Shown here: positions 8,456 to 17,200 of the stretch, one piece after another | How the letters are laid out: each line of letters opens with the position of its first letter | Numbering within the stretch: the first letter of the stretch is position 1 | NCBI RefSeq assembly: GCF_027913035.1 | Contig: NZ_CP115775.1 | Span: 2,812,501-2,876,500 of the forward strand | DNA from: Paracoccus albus | Lineage (GTDB): Bacteria > Pseudomonadota > Alphaproteobacteria > Rhodobacterales > Rhodobacteraceae | Reading direction: 5' to 3' | Length of the DNA: 64,000 nt | Translations under genes and position numbers: made by a program | The notes under the pieces: generated by a model | The model's database searches: none | Told to the model about the DNA's origin: nothing | What the model saw: the letters and a program-made list of their open reading frames with translations, nothing else

Positions 8456-9624
8456 CAGTACGGTAACCCCACATAGTTTTCGGCGAATGCGCGCTGCTGC
8501 GCCTCGTTGTCGCGCAGGAATGCGATGTCGGCGGCCTGCATCTTCAGATCAAACTCGCTCATATCCGGATAGCGGTGCAGCAATCCGCTGAACCACCAGC
8601 TGAAGCGCTCTGCCTTCCAGACCCGAAGCAACGCCTTTTCGGAATAGCGGTCAATCCCTTCGCTGTCCTTGTCCTGATAGAACTGAGCGAGTCCGTGGTA
8701 GAGGTAGTGCACATCGCTTGCCGCAGTATTCAGGCCCTTCGCGCCGGTTGGCGGCACGATATGGGCGGCGTCGCCGCACAGGAACAGGCGACCCCAACGC
8801 ATCGGCTCTGTCACGAAACTGCGCAAGGGCGCGATGGATTTTTCGATGCTGGGTCCCGTGACCAGACGATCTGCGATTTCCTGTGGTATACGGTTGCGCA
8901 ACTCACTCCAGAACGCTGTATCCGTCCAGTCCTCGACATGATCTGACAGCGCACATTGAATATAATAGCGCGACAGGTTTTCATTTCGCATGGAACACAA
9001 CGCGAAGCCGCGCTCAGAATTGGCGTAGACCAGTTCTTCATGAACAGGTGGTGTTTCGGAAAGAATACCCAGCCAACCGAAAGGATAGGTCTTTTCATAT
9101 TCCCGCCGCACATTCAGCGGGATGGTATTGCGGCTGACACCGTGGAAACCATCGCAGCCAGCGACAAAATCGCAGTCGATGCGCTTTTCCTGTCCGTTCT
9201 GCTCGTAGGTCACATGGGGCGCATCGGTATCTGCGTCGTGGATCACGACATGATCCACCTCGAACTCCGTCTGTGCACCTGCGGCTTCACGCGCGTCATA
9301 AAGATCCCGCGTCACCTCGGTCTGGCCGTAGACAATCACCGGCGTGCCGGTCAGCGCCTTGAAATCGACGTGGAACATTTCGCCACCAAAGGCGATCTGG
9401 GTTCCGTCATGCACATAGCCTTCCTGATGCAGGCGGGTTGCAACGCCCGCCTCTTCCATCAGGCGGACAAGTCCTGTTTCCAGCACGCCCGCGCGGATAC
9501 GGCCAAGCACATATTCGCGCGTCTTGCGCTCCAGCACGACCGCGTCGATCCCCTGCCGGTGCAGCAACTGGCCCAGAAGCAACCCGGACGGGCCCCCGCC
9601 AATGATCACGACCTGAGTGCGCAT
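8455..9624 (-). CDS. pobA: 4-hydroxybenzoate 3-monooxygenase
   Basis: A 389-residue FAD-dependent aromatic hydroxylase with the Rossmann motif 'VVIIGGGPSGLLLGQLL' at residues 5-21 and the second FAD motif 'RLFLCGDAAHIVPPTGAKG' near residue 280. It makes protocatechuate from 4-hydroxybenzoate using NAD(P)H and O2. The sequence is close to the well-known PobA family throughout ('LGRIRAGVLETG' near residue 40). It is the first gene of the pca operon and is divergent from pcaQ across a 95-bp intergenic region. Confidence 0.95.
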   Translation of the reverse strand: MRTQVVIIGGGPSGLLLGQLLHRQGIDAVVLERKTREYVLGRIRAGVLETGLVRLMEEAGVATRLHQEGYVHDGTQIAFGGEMFHVDFKALTGTPVIVYGQTEVTRDLYDAREAAGAQTEFEVDHVVIHDADTDAPHVTYEQNGQEKRIDCDFVAGCDGFHGVSRNTIPLNVRREYEKTYPFGWLGILSETPPVHEELVYANSERGFALCSMRNENLSRYYIQCALSDHVEDWTDTAFWSELRNRIPQEIADRLVTGPSIEKSIAPLRSFVTEPMRWGRLFLCGDAAHIVPPTGAKGLNTAASDVHYLYHGLAQFYQDKDSEGIDRYSEKALLRVWKAERFSWWFSGLLHRYPDMSEFDLKMQAADIAFLRDNEAQQRAFAENYVGLPY

Positions 9625-9700
9625 ATCGGACCTCCAACCCCAACAGCTTCAAAATTGCATATGGAAATCGGCATGAAAAATGAGATTATGTGATTTATAA

Positions 9701-9716
9701 TTACCAAATCAGGTAA
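9701..9716. promoter_or_regulatory. Inverted repeat TTACC-N6-GGTAA, candidate PcaQ operator
   Basis: A perfect 5-bp dyad with a 6-bp spacer lies in the 95-bp pobA-pcaQ divergent gap and ends 3 bp before the pcaQ ATG. LysR regulators bind such short dyads, and known PcaQ boxes are AACC...GGTT-type inverted repeats of similar overall length. Its position over the pcaQ ribosome-binding region implies autoregulation as well as control of pobA-pca. Assignment to PcaQ is inference from position. Confidence 0.5.
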
Positions 9717-9719
9717 GTA

Positions 9720-10634
9720 ATGGATCGACGCATCAAGCTGAGACATATCGAAGCCTTCGTAGAGATCACGCGGCAGCAAAGCCTTAAGCGTGCGGCAGAA
9801 CGACTTAATCTGACGCAGCCCGCCATCTCGCGGACGCTGGCTGAGCTGGAGGAGATATTGGGCAGCCGCCTGCTGACGCGCGGGCGTGGCGGCGTCAGCC
9901 TGACCGCACAGGGCGAAGCGCTGTTCGATTTCGCACAGGCTGGGCTTGGGTCGCTGGCGCGTGGGCTGGAAGCGGCGTCTGCACGGCAGCGGCTTTCCAT
10001 CCCGCGCCTGCATGTCGGCGCATTGCCATCCGTATCGGCGCGGCTGCTTCCCGGCGTGGTGGCGATGCTGGAAGGCTCTTCGCAGGATTTTCAGCTTACA
10101 ATCGCCGATGGGTCCCACGAACATCTGACGGATCAGCTTCGCGCCGGAACGCTTGACCTTGTTCTGGGTCGCTTGGGTGCGCCCGATACAATGCGGGGGC
10201 TCAGTTTTGCCCAACTTTATCTGGATGAGGTGGTCTTCGTGGTGCGACCGGGGCACCCGGTGCTTGATTCTCCGTCATTGTCGCGGCTGGCTGAGTTCAC
10301 CGTTATCTTTCCCCCGCCCTGGGCCGCGATCCGACCGTTTGTCGAGCAATTGCTGATCGCGGAAGGCGTGCCGATTCCGCCGCACCGGATCGAGACCGTC
10401 TCTGGCGCATTTGGCCGCGCCTATACTGCGCAAAGCGATGCGATCTGGGTGATTTCCTCTGGTGTGGTTGGAAATGAGATTGCCGAGGGGCGACTGCTTC
10501 GCCTGCCCTTCAGCACGCGCGGCACCGAAGGGCCGGTGGGCCTGATGCGACGCGACGCCGACCGGGAAACGCCACAGATGAGGGCATTTGCGCAAGCCGC
10601 ACGCGCCGGGGTGGAAAGGCTTGGTCTGGCGTAA
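9720..10634 (+). CDS. pcaQ: LysR-family pca operon activator
   Basis: A 304-residue LysR regulator. The N-terminal winged helix-turn-helix covers residues 1-60 ('SLKRAAERLNLTQPAISRTL'), followed by the inducer-binding domain. The opening 'MDRRIKLRHIEAFVEITRQQ' closely resembles PcaQ from rhizobia and roseobacters, which responds to 3-carboxymuconolactone or related intermediates and activates pcaDCHGB. Divergence from the pob/pca operon supports the call. Confidence 0.88.
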   Translation: MDRRIKLRHIEAFVEITRQQSLKRAAERLNLTQPAISRTLAELEEILGSRLLTRGRGGVSLTAQGEALFDFAQAGLGSLARGLEAASARQRLSIPRLHVGALPSVSARLLPGVVAMLEGSSQDFQLTIADGSHEHLTDQLRAGTLDLVLGRLGAPDTMRGLSFAQLYLDEVVFVVRPGHPVLDSPSLSRLAEFTVIFPPPWAAIRPFVEQLLIAEGVPIPPHRIETVSGAFGRAYTAQSDAIWVISSGVVGNEIAEGRLLRLPFSTRGTEGPVGLMRRDADRETPQMRAFAQAARAGVERLGLA

Positions 10635-10657
10635 ATGTTCCTGTTTTCGTCGCCGTA

Positions 10658-11296
10658 TCAGATGGCATCAGGCTGTCTGGATGGGTGCGCATCCTTAAAT
10701 GCCGGCATCGCTTCGCAGGTGGCGCGTATTTCGTTCAGCCGTCCATAGGGTGCCGTATCCAGCCCAAAGCGGTCCGCCGAAAAAAGCTGAGGGGCGAGGC
10801 ATATATCGGCAAGGCTCGGAGAATCGCCGAAAACAAAGCCCCCGCCATGTGATTGCGCGGCAGCAATCGCTTCACACGCGGCCAGGCCTTCGGCAATCCA
10901 ATGCTGGCACCATCCATCGGCACCGGCCTGATCCTGACCGTGGTTCTGCTTGATATAGTTCAGCACGCGCAAATTCTGCAGCGGATGCACTTCACACGCG
11001 ATGATCTGGGCAAAGGCGCGGATATGTGCGCGCTCAATTGCAGTGCCGGGTAGCAGCGGCGGTGCGGGATTGGTTTCGTCAAGCCACTCGATCATGGCCA
11101 GGGATTGGCTAAGGACGTTTCCATCAACCTCTAGCGCGGGCACCAGCCCTTGCGGGTTCAGGCTGCGGAAATCATCTGACTTTTGCAGCCCTTCGCGCAA
11201 GTTCACGAAAACCGTCTCTGGCTGAACGCCCTTCAGGTTGAACGCGATGCGGCAGCGATATGCCGAGGACGAGCGGAAATAACCGTAGAATTTCAT
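10658..11296 (-). CDS. maiA: Maleylacetoacetate isomerase (zeta-class GST)
   Basis: A 212-residue glutathione-S-transferase fold protein. The zeta-class motif 'SSSAYRCRIAFNLKG' lies at residues 9-23 with the catalytic Ser cluster, and 'NPQGLVPALEVDG' follows near residue 47. It isomerises maleylacetoacetate (homogentisate route) or maleylpyruvate (gentisate route) using glutathione. No homogentisate or gentisate dioxygenase is in the window, so the exact substrate is open. It converges on pcaQ with a 23-bp gap. Confidence 0.85.
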   Translation of the reverse strand: MKFYGYFRSSSAYRCRIAFNLKGVQPETVFVNLREGLQKSDDFRSLNPQGLVPALEVDGNVLSQSLAMIEWLDETNPAPPLLPGTAIERAHIRAFAQIIACEVHPLQNLRVLNYIKQNHGQDQAGADGWCQHWIAEGLAACEAIAAAQSHGGGFVFGDSPSLADICLAPQLFSADRFGLDTAPYGRLNEIRATCEAMPAFKDAHPSRQPDAI

Positions 11297-11372
11297 TGAT
11301 CAGACCTTTTTTGACTATGGACCCGATAGCGGCCCAACCAAGATTTACAAACCCTGCGCATCATCCCCGACT

Positions 11373-12140
11373 TCACTTCGGCGCCATTCGAACGGCATTG
11401 TCGAGGCGAATGACCTCTCCATTCAGGACCGGGTTCTCGACGATCTGCTGGACCAGCATCGCGAATTCATCCGGGCGACCCATGCGCGAGGGAAAGGGAA
11501 GGCTGGCTTCCAGCGATTTCTTGAAATCGGGGGTCAGACCGGCGGCCATCGCGGTTTCGAACAACCCCGGCGCGATGGTCATCACGCGAATGCCAACCCG
11601 CGCCAGTTCCCGCGCCGCTGGCAATGTCATAGAGGCGACACCGCCCTTTGACGCGGCATAGGCCGACTGGCCGATCTGGCCGTCCTGATAGGCGATGGAC
11701 GCCGTGTTGATCACGACCCCGCGCCCACCATCAGCATCCAGCGGCTCTTGCGCGGCCATGCCACGCGCCGCGTAGGACATGACGATATAGGTGCCGATCA
11801 GGTTGATCTTCACCGTCTTTTCAAACGCATCAATCGGCAGGTCGCCGTCGCGCGGAAGGATGCGCCCAGCGGTCGCCACGCCCGCGCAGTTCACCGCGAT
11901 GCGTGGTGCCGCACCCAGCTTTGCTTCTACCTGGGCGAATGCGGCCTCAACGGCGTTTTGATCGGTCACATCCGCGCCCAGGGCCAGCCCGCCGATGTCA
12001 TCCGCCACGGCCTGTGCGGCATCAAGGCTGCGATCCAACACAGCCACCCTTGCGCCGTGCCCCGCCAGCCGCCGCGCCGTCGCTTCGCCCAGGCCGCTTC
12101 CCGCGCCGGTCACTAACGCTATCTGTTTGTCGATCTTCAT
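11373..12140 (-). CDS. SDR family 3-hydroxyacyl-CoA dehydrogenase (HSD10-like)
   Basis: A 255-residue short-chain dehydrogenase with the cofactor motif 'TGAGSGLGEATARRL' at residues 11-25, NAG-type 'NCAGVA' near residue 89, catalytic Ser in 'NTASIAYQDGQ' and 'YAASK' near residue 160. Overall similarity, including 'SLPFPSRMGRPDEFAMLV', points to the type-II (17-beta-HSD10-like) 3-hydroxyacyl-CoA dehydrogenases. It is monocistronic or linked to maiA 76 bp downstream. The substrate chain is unknown. Confidence 0.82.
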   Translation of the reverse strand: MKIDKQIALVTGAGSGLGEATARRLAGHGARVAVLDRSLDAAQAVADDIGGLALGADVTDQNAVEAAFAQVEAKLGAAPRIAVNCAGVATAGRILPRDGDLPIDAFEKTVKINLIGTYIVMSYAARGMAAQEPLDADGGRGVVINTASIAYQDGQIGQSAYAASKGGVASMTLPAARELARVGIRVMTIAPGLFETAMAAGLTPDFKKSLEASLPFPSRMGRPDEFAMLVQQIVENPVLNGEVIRLDNAVRMAPK

Positions 12141-12349
12141 GAATATCCCCCCAAACGCCGACTGCGTCTTAGCAGCATAGCCAGGACAAGTGCGAGGTCC
12201 ACCAGCGGCGGAGATGGAGGTAAAGACCTGCGCCAGCGTTCCCGTCGGCGAAACACCGCGTTCGACCGGGCAAGATTGACTTCCGGCGGGTGAATGACTT
12301 CGTTCAACGCAAGGCGCCGCATCGGCGCATTCAATGGTTAGGACACATC

Positions 12350-13885
12350 ATGACCACAGGCATACATCACGTCACTGGGATCACCCGCCGTGTGCAGGAC
12401 AATGTGGATTTCTATGCCGGGTTTCTGGGTCTGCGCATTGTGAAGCAGACCGGCGGCTATGAAGATGCCGAACAGCTTCACCTTTTCTACGGCGATAGCT
12501 CTGGCAGCCCGGGCAGCATTGTCAGCTTCCTTGTCTGGGAAGCTGGATCCCCCGGCCGCACCGGCTTGGGTCAGGTCAGCGAAATCGCATTCGCGGTCCC
12601 GCCCCACAGCATCGGCGACTGGCTGCAACGTGCGATGAGCGCTCATATCCCGGTCGAGGGGCCATTGCGCGAATTCGGTGAGACGGTGCTGCGGCTGAAA
12701 GATCCCGACGGCATCATCGTCAAGCTGGTTGGGCTGGATATGCCCGCCGCCTCGGCCCTGCCGGACCCAATCGCGCCGACCCGCATCCGCGCCGTCACGA
12801 TCCTGACCGACAATCCGGAAGAGACGGCGGCATTCACGGCCCGCTTCGGCTATCGCAGTGAAAGGACAGAGGGCAACAGCCACCGGATGCAGTCGGATAC
12901 AGATGCCGTCGATATTCGCGATGCGCGTGGCTACTTCCCCGGCATTCCGGGAACGTCCATCTTCGATCACGTCGCCTTCAGGGCGCCGGATGTGGATGCC
13001 GTGCGCCAGATGCGGCTGGATCTTCGCGATAGCGACGGGCTGACGAATGTCCACGACCGGAAATACTTCCTGTCGCTTTATGTCCGCGAACCCGCCGGAA
13101 CGCTGTTCGAATACGCCACCGATGCGCCCGGCTTTACTGTTGATGAACCCATGGCGCAGCTTGGTCAGACGCTGATGGTACCACCGTCTGAATCGAGCCG
13201 CGCCGCTGATCTGAAAATAATGCTGCCGCAATTCGCCCTTCCTGGCGAGGAAAGGATCCCCATGAGAGACCTGCCCTTCACCCACCGCTTCCACCACCCC
13301 AAAGATCCGGATGGCAGCGTCATCATCCTGCTGCACGGAACCGGGGGCGATGAAACGGACCTGATGCCGCTTGCGGCCAAACTGAACCCCCGCGCGACGT
13401 TGCTTGGCGTGCGCGGCCGCTCGACAGAAGAAGGAATCAACCGCTGGTTCCGCCGCTTTGATGCGGTCACCTATGATCAGGCGGATATTGCGGCCGAATC
13501 TGCCGCTTTCGTGGCCTTTGTCGAAGGTGCCATCAAAGGATACGGGCTTGAGGCATCGAAGCTTACCTTCCTTGGCTACTCCAACGGTGCAAACCTGCTG
13601 GGCGCCGTGATCCAGATTCACCCCGGCACAATCCGGCGTGCCATCCTTCTTCGCGCCGTGCAGGCACTGGAAGCTGCGCCGGAAAGCGCGGCGTCGGATA
13701 CGCAGGTGCTGATGCTCACCGGCACGCGCGACCCGTTCAGCCGTATGGCACCCGCTTTGGAAGATGCTCTGAAGAAAGGCGGGGCCGATCTTGACGCGCG
13801 CCTTATCGAGGCGGGCCACGAACTTGCGCCCGCCGATATCGAAGTCAGCAGGGAATGGCTGGAACGCCTGACGGAAGGTGCCTGA
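12350..13885 (+). CDS. Ring-cleaving VOC dioxygenase fused to alpha/beta hydrolase (MhqO/MhqD-like)
   Basis: A 511-residue two-part protein. Residues 1-300 contain two glyoxalase/VOC modules ('IHHVTGITRRVQDNVDFYAG', later 'IFDHVAFRAPDVDAV' and a Glu in 'AGTLFEYAT') matching MhqA/MhqO hydroquinone-type ring-cleaving dioxygenases. Residues ~305-511 form a carboxylesterase-type alpha/beta hydrolase with 'LHGTGGDE', the Ser elbow 'LGYSNGANLL', an Asp in 'TGTRDPFS' and a His in 'AGHELAP'. In Bacillus these are separate genes (mhqO, mhqD). The start at 12350 has AGGA 7-10 bp upstream; an upstream in-frame ATG lacks such support. It probably opens hydroquinones and hydrolyses the product. Confidence 0.85.
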   Translation: MTTGIHHVTGITRRVQDNVDFYAGFLGLRIVKQTGGYEDAEQLHLFYGDSSGSPGSIVSFLVWEAGSPGRTGLGQVSEIAFAVPPHSIGDWLQRAMSAHIPVEGPLREFGETVLRLKDPDGIIVKLVGLDMPAASALPDPIAPTRIRAVTILTDNPEETAAFTARFGYRSERTEGNSHRMQSDTDAVDIRDARGYFPGIPGTSIFDHVAFRAPDVDAVRQMRLDLRDSDGLTNVHDRKYFLSLYVREPAGTLFEYATDAPGFTVDEPMAQLGQTLMVPPSESSRAADLKIMLPQFALPGEERIPMRDLPFTHRFHHPKDPDGSVIILLHGTGGDETDLMPLAAKLNPRATLLGVRGRSTEEGINRWFRRFDAVTYDQADIAAESAAFVAFVEGAIKGYGLEASKLTFLGYSNGANLLGAVIQIHPGTIRRAILLRAVQALEAAPESAASDTQVLMLTGTRDPFSRMAPALEDALKKGGADLDARLIEAGHELAPADIEVSREWLERLTEGA

Positions 13886-13903
13886 GACGCACCGTCGACA
13901 CTG

Positions 13904-13933
13904 CTGCTGGACCGCGAATTCACGGTCCAGCAG
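13904..13933. terminator. Hairpin between convergent genes
   Basis: A perfect 11-bp stem (CTGCTGGACCG / CGGTCCAGCAG) with an 8-base loop sits between the dioxygenase-hydrolase stop and the reductase stop. No long T-run follows on either strand, so it may be a weak bidirectional terminator or an mRNA 3'-end stabiliser. Confidence 0.65.
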
Positions 13934-13936
13934 CCG

Positions 13937-14476
13937 CTAAAGCTCTGCTGCGAAATCCTTCACAAATTTCGCCAGGGCATCGCGGGACTTTTCATCCGCA
14001 AGATTACCCTCGTCGTCATAGACGTTGCCTGCGCGCGAAACGAGCATACGTACTTCTGACCACAGCTCTGCCTTCAGGGTCCGCAGCACGGGAAGCCATG
14101 CGTTCTGCGACAGGATCGTGCCGAAACCGCCGGGCGATGCGCCCATCACCGCGACCGGCTTTCCAACGAACATCTTCAGCCCATCGCCGCGTGACATCCA
14201 GTCGATCGAATTCTTGAAAACGCCCGGTATCGAATTGTTGTATTCCGGCGTTGCCAGAAGCAGACCATCAGCCGCCGACAGTTGAGATTGCAAACGCTCG
14301 ACAGCTTCGGGCAGGCCATGAGCCGCCTCTTCGTCGGCATTATACAGGGGCACCTCGCGGATATCGCCGATCTCTATTGTAACGCCTGCGGGCGCCAGTT
14401 CTGCCGCCGCACGAAGCAGGCCGGTATTGAACGAAGCTTTGCGCAGGCTACCGGATAGGCCGAGGATGACTGGCAT
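13937..14476 (-). CDS. NADPH-dependent FMN reductase (quinone/azo/chromate reductase family)
   Basis: A 179-residue flavodoxin-like reductase. 'LSGSLRKASFNTGLLRAA' at residues 6-23 is the FMN phosphate-binding loop, and 'TPEYNNSIPGVFKNSIDW' near residue 78 is the family signature. Such enzymes reduce quinones, azo dyes or chromate with NAD(P)H. It is convergent with the VOC-hydrolase gene, which fits quinone handling. Physiological substrate unknown. Confidence 0.85.
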   Translation of the reverse strand: MPVILGLSGSLRKASFNTGLLRAAAELAPAGVTIEIGDIREVPLYNADEEAAHGLPEAVERLQSQLSAADGLLLATPEYNNSIPGVFKNSIDWMSRGDGLKMFVGKPVAVMGASPGGFGTILSQNAWLPVLRTLKAELWSEVRMLVSRAGNVYDDEGNLADEKSRDALAKFVKDFAAEL

Positions 14477-14711
14477 AGATGCTCCCTGACAATAGTGACA
14501 TTTGCGCTCACCTTATCGCAGTTTTGGTTAACCGCAATCCGCCAGCTATGCCCAGAGTTTCAGGTCTCGCAGTCGAGGACAGATACATCGCCCGCCAACA
14601 CTATGAATAATCATAAGTTAACTTCCACTTGCCTGATGGACGTGAAACTCTCAATCTGAGCTTGCACTCAAAGCATCGACAAATTCCCACCCAAAAGGCA
14701 GGAGCCACGCG

Positions 14712-15413
14712 ATGAACGAACCCCCTGGATTTCCCAGCCGTCGTAGTTTCCTTAAAGCCTCAGCCGCAACTGTTGCCTTTTCTGGCATCGCGGCGACGGC
14801 ACAGGCTCAAACGGCAGAGCCACCGCCACCGCTTGAAGATTACGAACCAGAGTATTTCACCGCCGAGGAATGGGCATTCATTCTGGCCGCGACCGCCAGG
14901 CTGATCCCGTCAGACGGCGAGGGTCCCGGCGCGATTGAGGCGCGCGTGCCTGTCTTTATCGACCGTCAGATGGTGGGCGATTACGGCTCTGCCGATGACT
15001 GGTATATGGAAGGTCCGCATGACGCGGCGGCCGATCCATTGCTGGGTTGGCAATCGCCCCTTCCGCCCGCGCAGGTCTATCGCGAAGGCATCGCCGCATT
15101 TGATGCGTGGTGCGAAAGCGAGCATGGCGGGATTTTCACCGAACTTGCGCCAGATGCACAGGACGCGGCACTGACCTCGCTTCAGAAAGGCGACGTTGGC
15201 CTTCAGCCGGAGATCCGGGATTTCTTCACCATCCTGCTGCAGAACACGAAGGAAGGCTATTTCGCCGATCCGATGTATGGCGGAAACCACGGGATGCAAT
15301 CATGGGTCTATATCGGTTTCCCCGGTGCGCGGGCGAGCTTCCGCGAATGGGCCGGCAGACATGATACACCCTACCCGCTGGGACCTGTATCCATTTCCGG
15401 GGAAAGGGCCTGA
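14712..15413 (+). CDS. Gluconate 2-dehydrogenase subunit 3 family protein (Tat-exported small subunit)
   Basis: A 233-residue small subunit of a membrane-bound FAD dehydrogenase. Residues 1-32 form a twin-arginine signal (SRRSFLKASAATVAFSG...AQA). The remainder matches the gluconate 2-dehydrogenase subunit 3 family, which escorts the folded flavoprotein partner across the membrane. AGGAG lies 8-12 bp before the start, and the next gene follows after 2 bp. It heads a three-gene dehydrogenase operon. Confidence 0.87.
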   Translation: MNEPPGFPSRRSFLKASAATVAFSGIAATAQAQTAEPPPPLEDYEPEYFTAEEWAFILAATARLIPSDGEGPGAIEARVPVFIDRQMVGDYGSADDWYMEGPHDAAADPLLGWQSPLPPAQVYREGIAAFDAWCESEHGGIFTELAPDAQDAALTSLQKGDVGLQPEIRDFFTILLQNTKEGYFADPMYGGNHGMQSWVYIGFPGARASFREWAGRHDTPYPLGPVSISGERA

Positions 15414-15415
15414 GC

Positions 15416-17185
15416 ATGGCACGCGAGGAAAAGAAGAAAGACGTCGTCATCGTCGGGCTTGGCTGGACCGGTTCGATCATCGGGATGGAGCTTGCGCAGG
15501 AAGGGCTGGAGATTGTCGCCCTTGAGCGCGGCGAGGATCGCGAAACGGTCCCGGATTTCAAATATCCCAATATGATTGATGAGCTGCGCTATGGCGTGCG
15601 CGTCAAGCTGATGCAGCCGCCCGCGCTTCAGACCCTGACCGTGCGCCGCAGCGCGGCGGAAACGGCTTTGCCATACCGCGTCCTTGGGTCATTCCTGCCG
15701 GGTCGCGGGGTCGGCGGTGCCGGCACGCATTGGAATGGGCTGAACTGGCGGCCCATGCCGGAAGAGATGGGCCTGCGCAGCTATGTCACCGAGAACTGGG
15801 GCGAAGAGATCATCCCCGACGATATGCTGCTGGGTGACTATCCCGTAACCTATGACGAGCTGGAGCCGTTTTTCGACCGTTTCGAGCGCGTGGCGGGTAT
15901 CTCTGGTCAGGCAGGCAATATCAACGGCAGAATCGTGGCTGGCGGCAACCCGTTCGAGGGCTGGCGTTCGCGCGACTATCCGATGCCGCCCATGCCGCCG
16001 ACCTATGACAGCACCAAGTTTGCCGATGCCGCGCAGGCAATGGGCTATCATCCGTTCCCGGCCCCTGCCGGGATTGCATCGACCGCTTATGTCAATGAGT
16101 ACGGGATGCAGATGGGGCCGTGCAATTTCTGCGGCTTCTGCGAGCGTTTCGGCTGCTATCAATATTCCAAATCCTCACCGCAGACAGCGATCCTTGATGC
16201 GCTGAAGCGAAAGCCCAATTTCAGCTATCGCACCCATGCAGAGGTCCTGCGGGTCGAACTGGCAGAGGACGGCAAGACCGCGACAGGCGTGACCTACTAC
16301 GACGAATCGGCGCAGGAAGAGGTGTTCCAGCCCGCCGATATCGTGGTGCTTGCCTCTTATCAGCTGAACAACGTCCACCTCATGCTGCTGTCGGGGATTG
16401 GTCAGCCATATGATCCCGCGACGGGCGAAGGCGTCACCGGTAAAAGCTATGCCTATCAGATGAATGGCGGGATCTCGATGTTCTTCAAAGAGGACATCTT
16501 CAACCCCTTCGTCGGCCACGGATCGAACGGTCAGGTGATCGACGACTTTGCCATCAACCAGATCGATTTCGGCGCCGAAGGGTTTATCGGCGGGTCATAC
16601 TGGCGGTCGGGCACGTTCAATGGACAGCCGATCCGGTCCATGTCGCTGCCGGCGGGCACACCGTCTTGGGGACCCGACTGGAAGGCCGCGATCAAGGAGT
16701 GGTACGGACACGCCATGTCCATCGGCTCTCACGGGTCGCATATGGCCTACAAGACCAATCACCTTGATCTCGACCCGACTTACAGGGACCGCCACGGCAG
16801 GCCGCTGATGCGCATGACCTTCAACTGGAACCCGAACGATTTGCGGATGAACCAGTTCATGAAGTCAAAGATGGAGCCGCTGGCCGAATCCATGACGCCG
16901 GATGTGATGCAGTCCGGCTTCAAGGATATCGGTGCGCAATATGATGTCCGGCCCTATCAGACCACGCATAACACCGGTGGTCACATCATGTCGGAAAGCC
17001 CGGCAGAGGGCGTCGTCAACCGCTATTCGCAGGTCTGGGGACAGCACAACATCTTCGCCACGGGCGCGGGCAACTTCGTCCAGAACACGCAGTATAACCC
17101 GACCGGACTGGTTGGCGGGCTGGCCTATTGGACAGCTGACGCCATCCGCTCGCAATATCTGTCCAACCCGCGGCCATTGGTCTGA
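15416..17185 (+). CDS. GMC oxidoreductase, gluconate 2-dehydrogenase-type flavoprotein subunit
   Basis: A 589-residue FAD enzyme with the dinucleotide-binding motif 'VIVGLGWTGSIIGMELAQ' near residues 11-28. A four-cysteine cluster (CNFCGFCERFGC) lies near residue 235, matching the Fe-S centre of FAD-dependent glucose dehydrogenase alpha subunits. The C-terminal GMC active-site region has 'TTHNTGGHIMSESP' with a catalytic His. It has no signal of its own and should be co-exported with the Tat-bearing small subunit. The sugar or polyol substrate is not determinable; gluconate is the family name only. Confidence 0.9.
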   Translation: MAREEKKKDVVIVGLGWTGSIIGMELAQEGLEIVALERGEDRETVPDFKYPNMIDELRYGVRVKLMQPPALQTLTVRRSAAETALPYRVLGSFLPGRGVGGAGTHWNGLNWRPMPEEMGLRSYVTENWGEEIIPDDMLLGDYPVTYDELEPFFDRFERVAGISGQAGNINGRIVAGGNPFEGWRSRDYPMPPMPPTYDSTKFADAAQAMGYHPFPAPAGIASTAYVNEYGMQMGPCNFCGFCERFGCYQYSKSSPQTAILDALKRKPNFSYRTHAEVLRVELAEDGKTATGVTYYDESAQEEVFQPADIVVLASYQLNNVHLMLLSGIGQPYDPATGEGVTGKSYAYQMNGGISMFFKEDIFNPFVGHGSNGQVIDDFAINQIDFGAEGFIGGSYWRSGTFNGQPIRSMSLPAGTPSWGPDWKAAIKEWYGHAMSIGSHGSHMAYKTNHLDLDPTYRDRHGRPLMRMTFNWNPNDLRMNQFMKSKMEPLAESMTPDVMQSGFKDIGAQYDVRPYQTTHNTGGHIMSESPAEGVVNRYSQVWGQHNIFATGAGNFVQNTQYNPTGLVGGLAYWTADAIRSQYLSNPRPLV

Positions 17186-17200
17186 GGAGGAGGGAATATC

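Noticed and set aside
12338..13819. A 493-codon open frame on the minus strand opposite the dioxygenase-hydrolase gene.
   Set aside because: It is antisense to two clear enzyme domains, with no recognisable domain of its own, so it is a GC-skew shadow.
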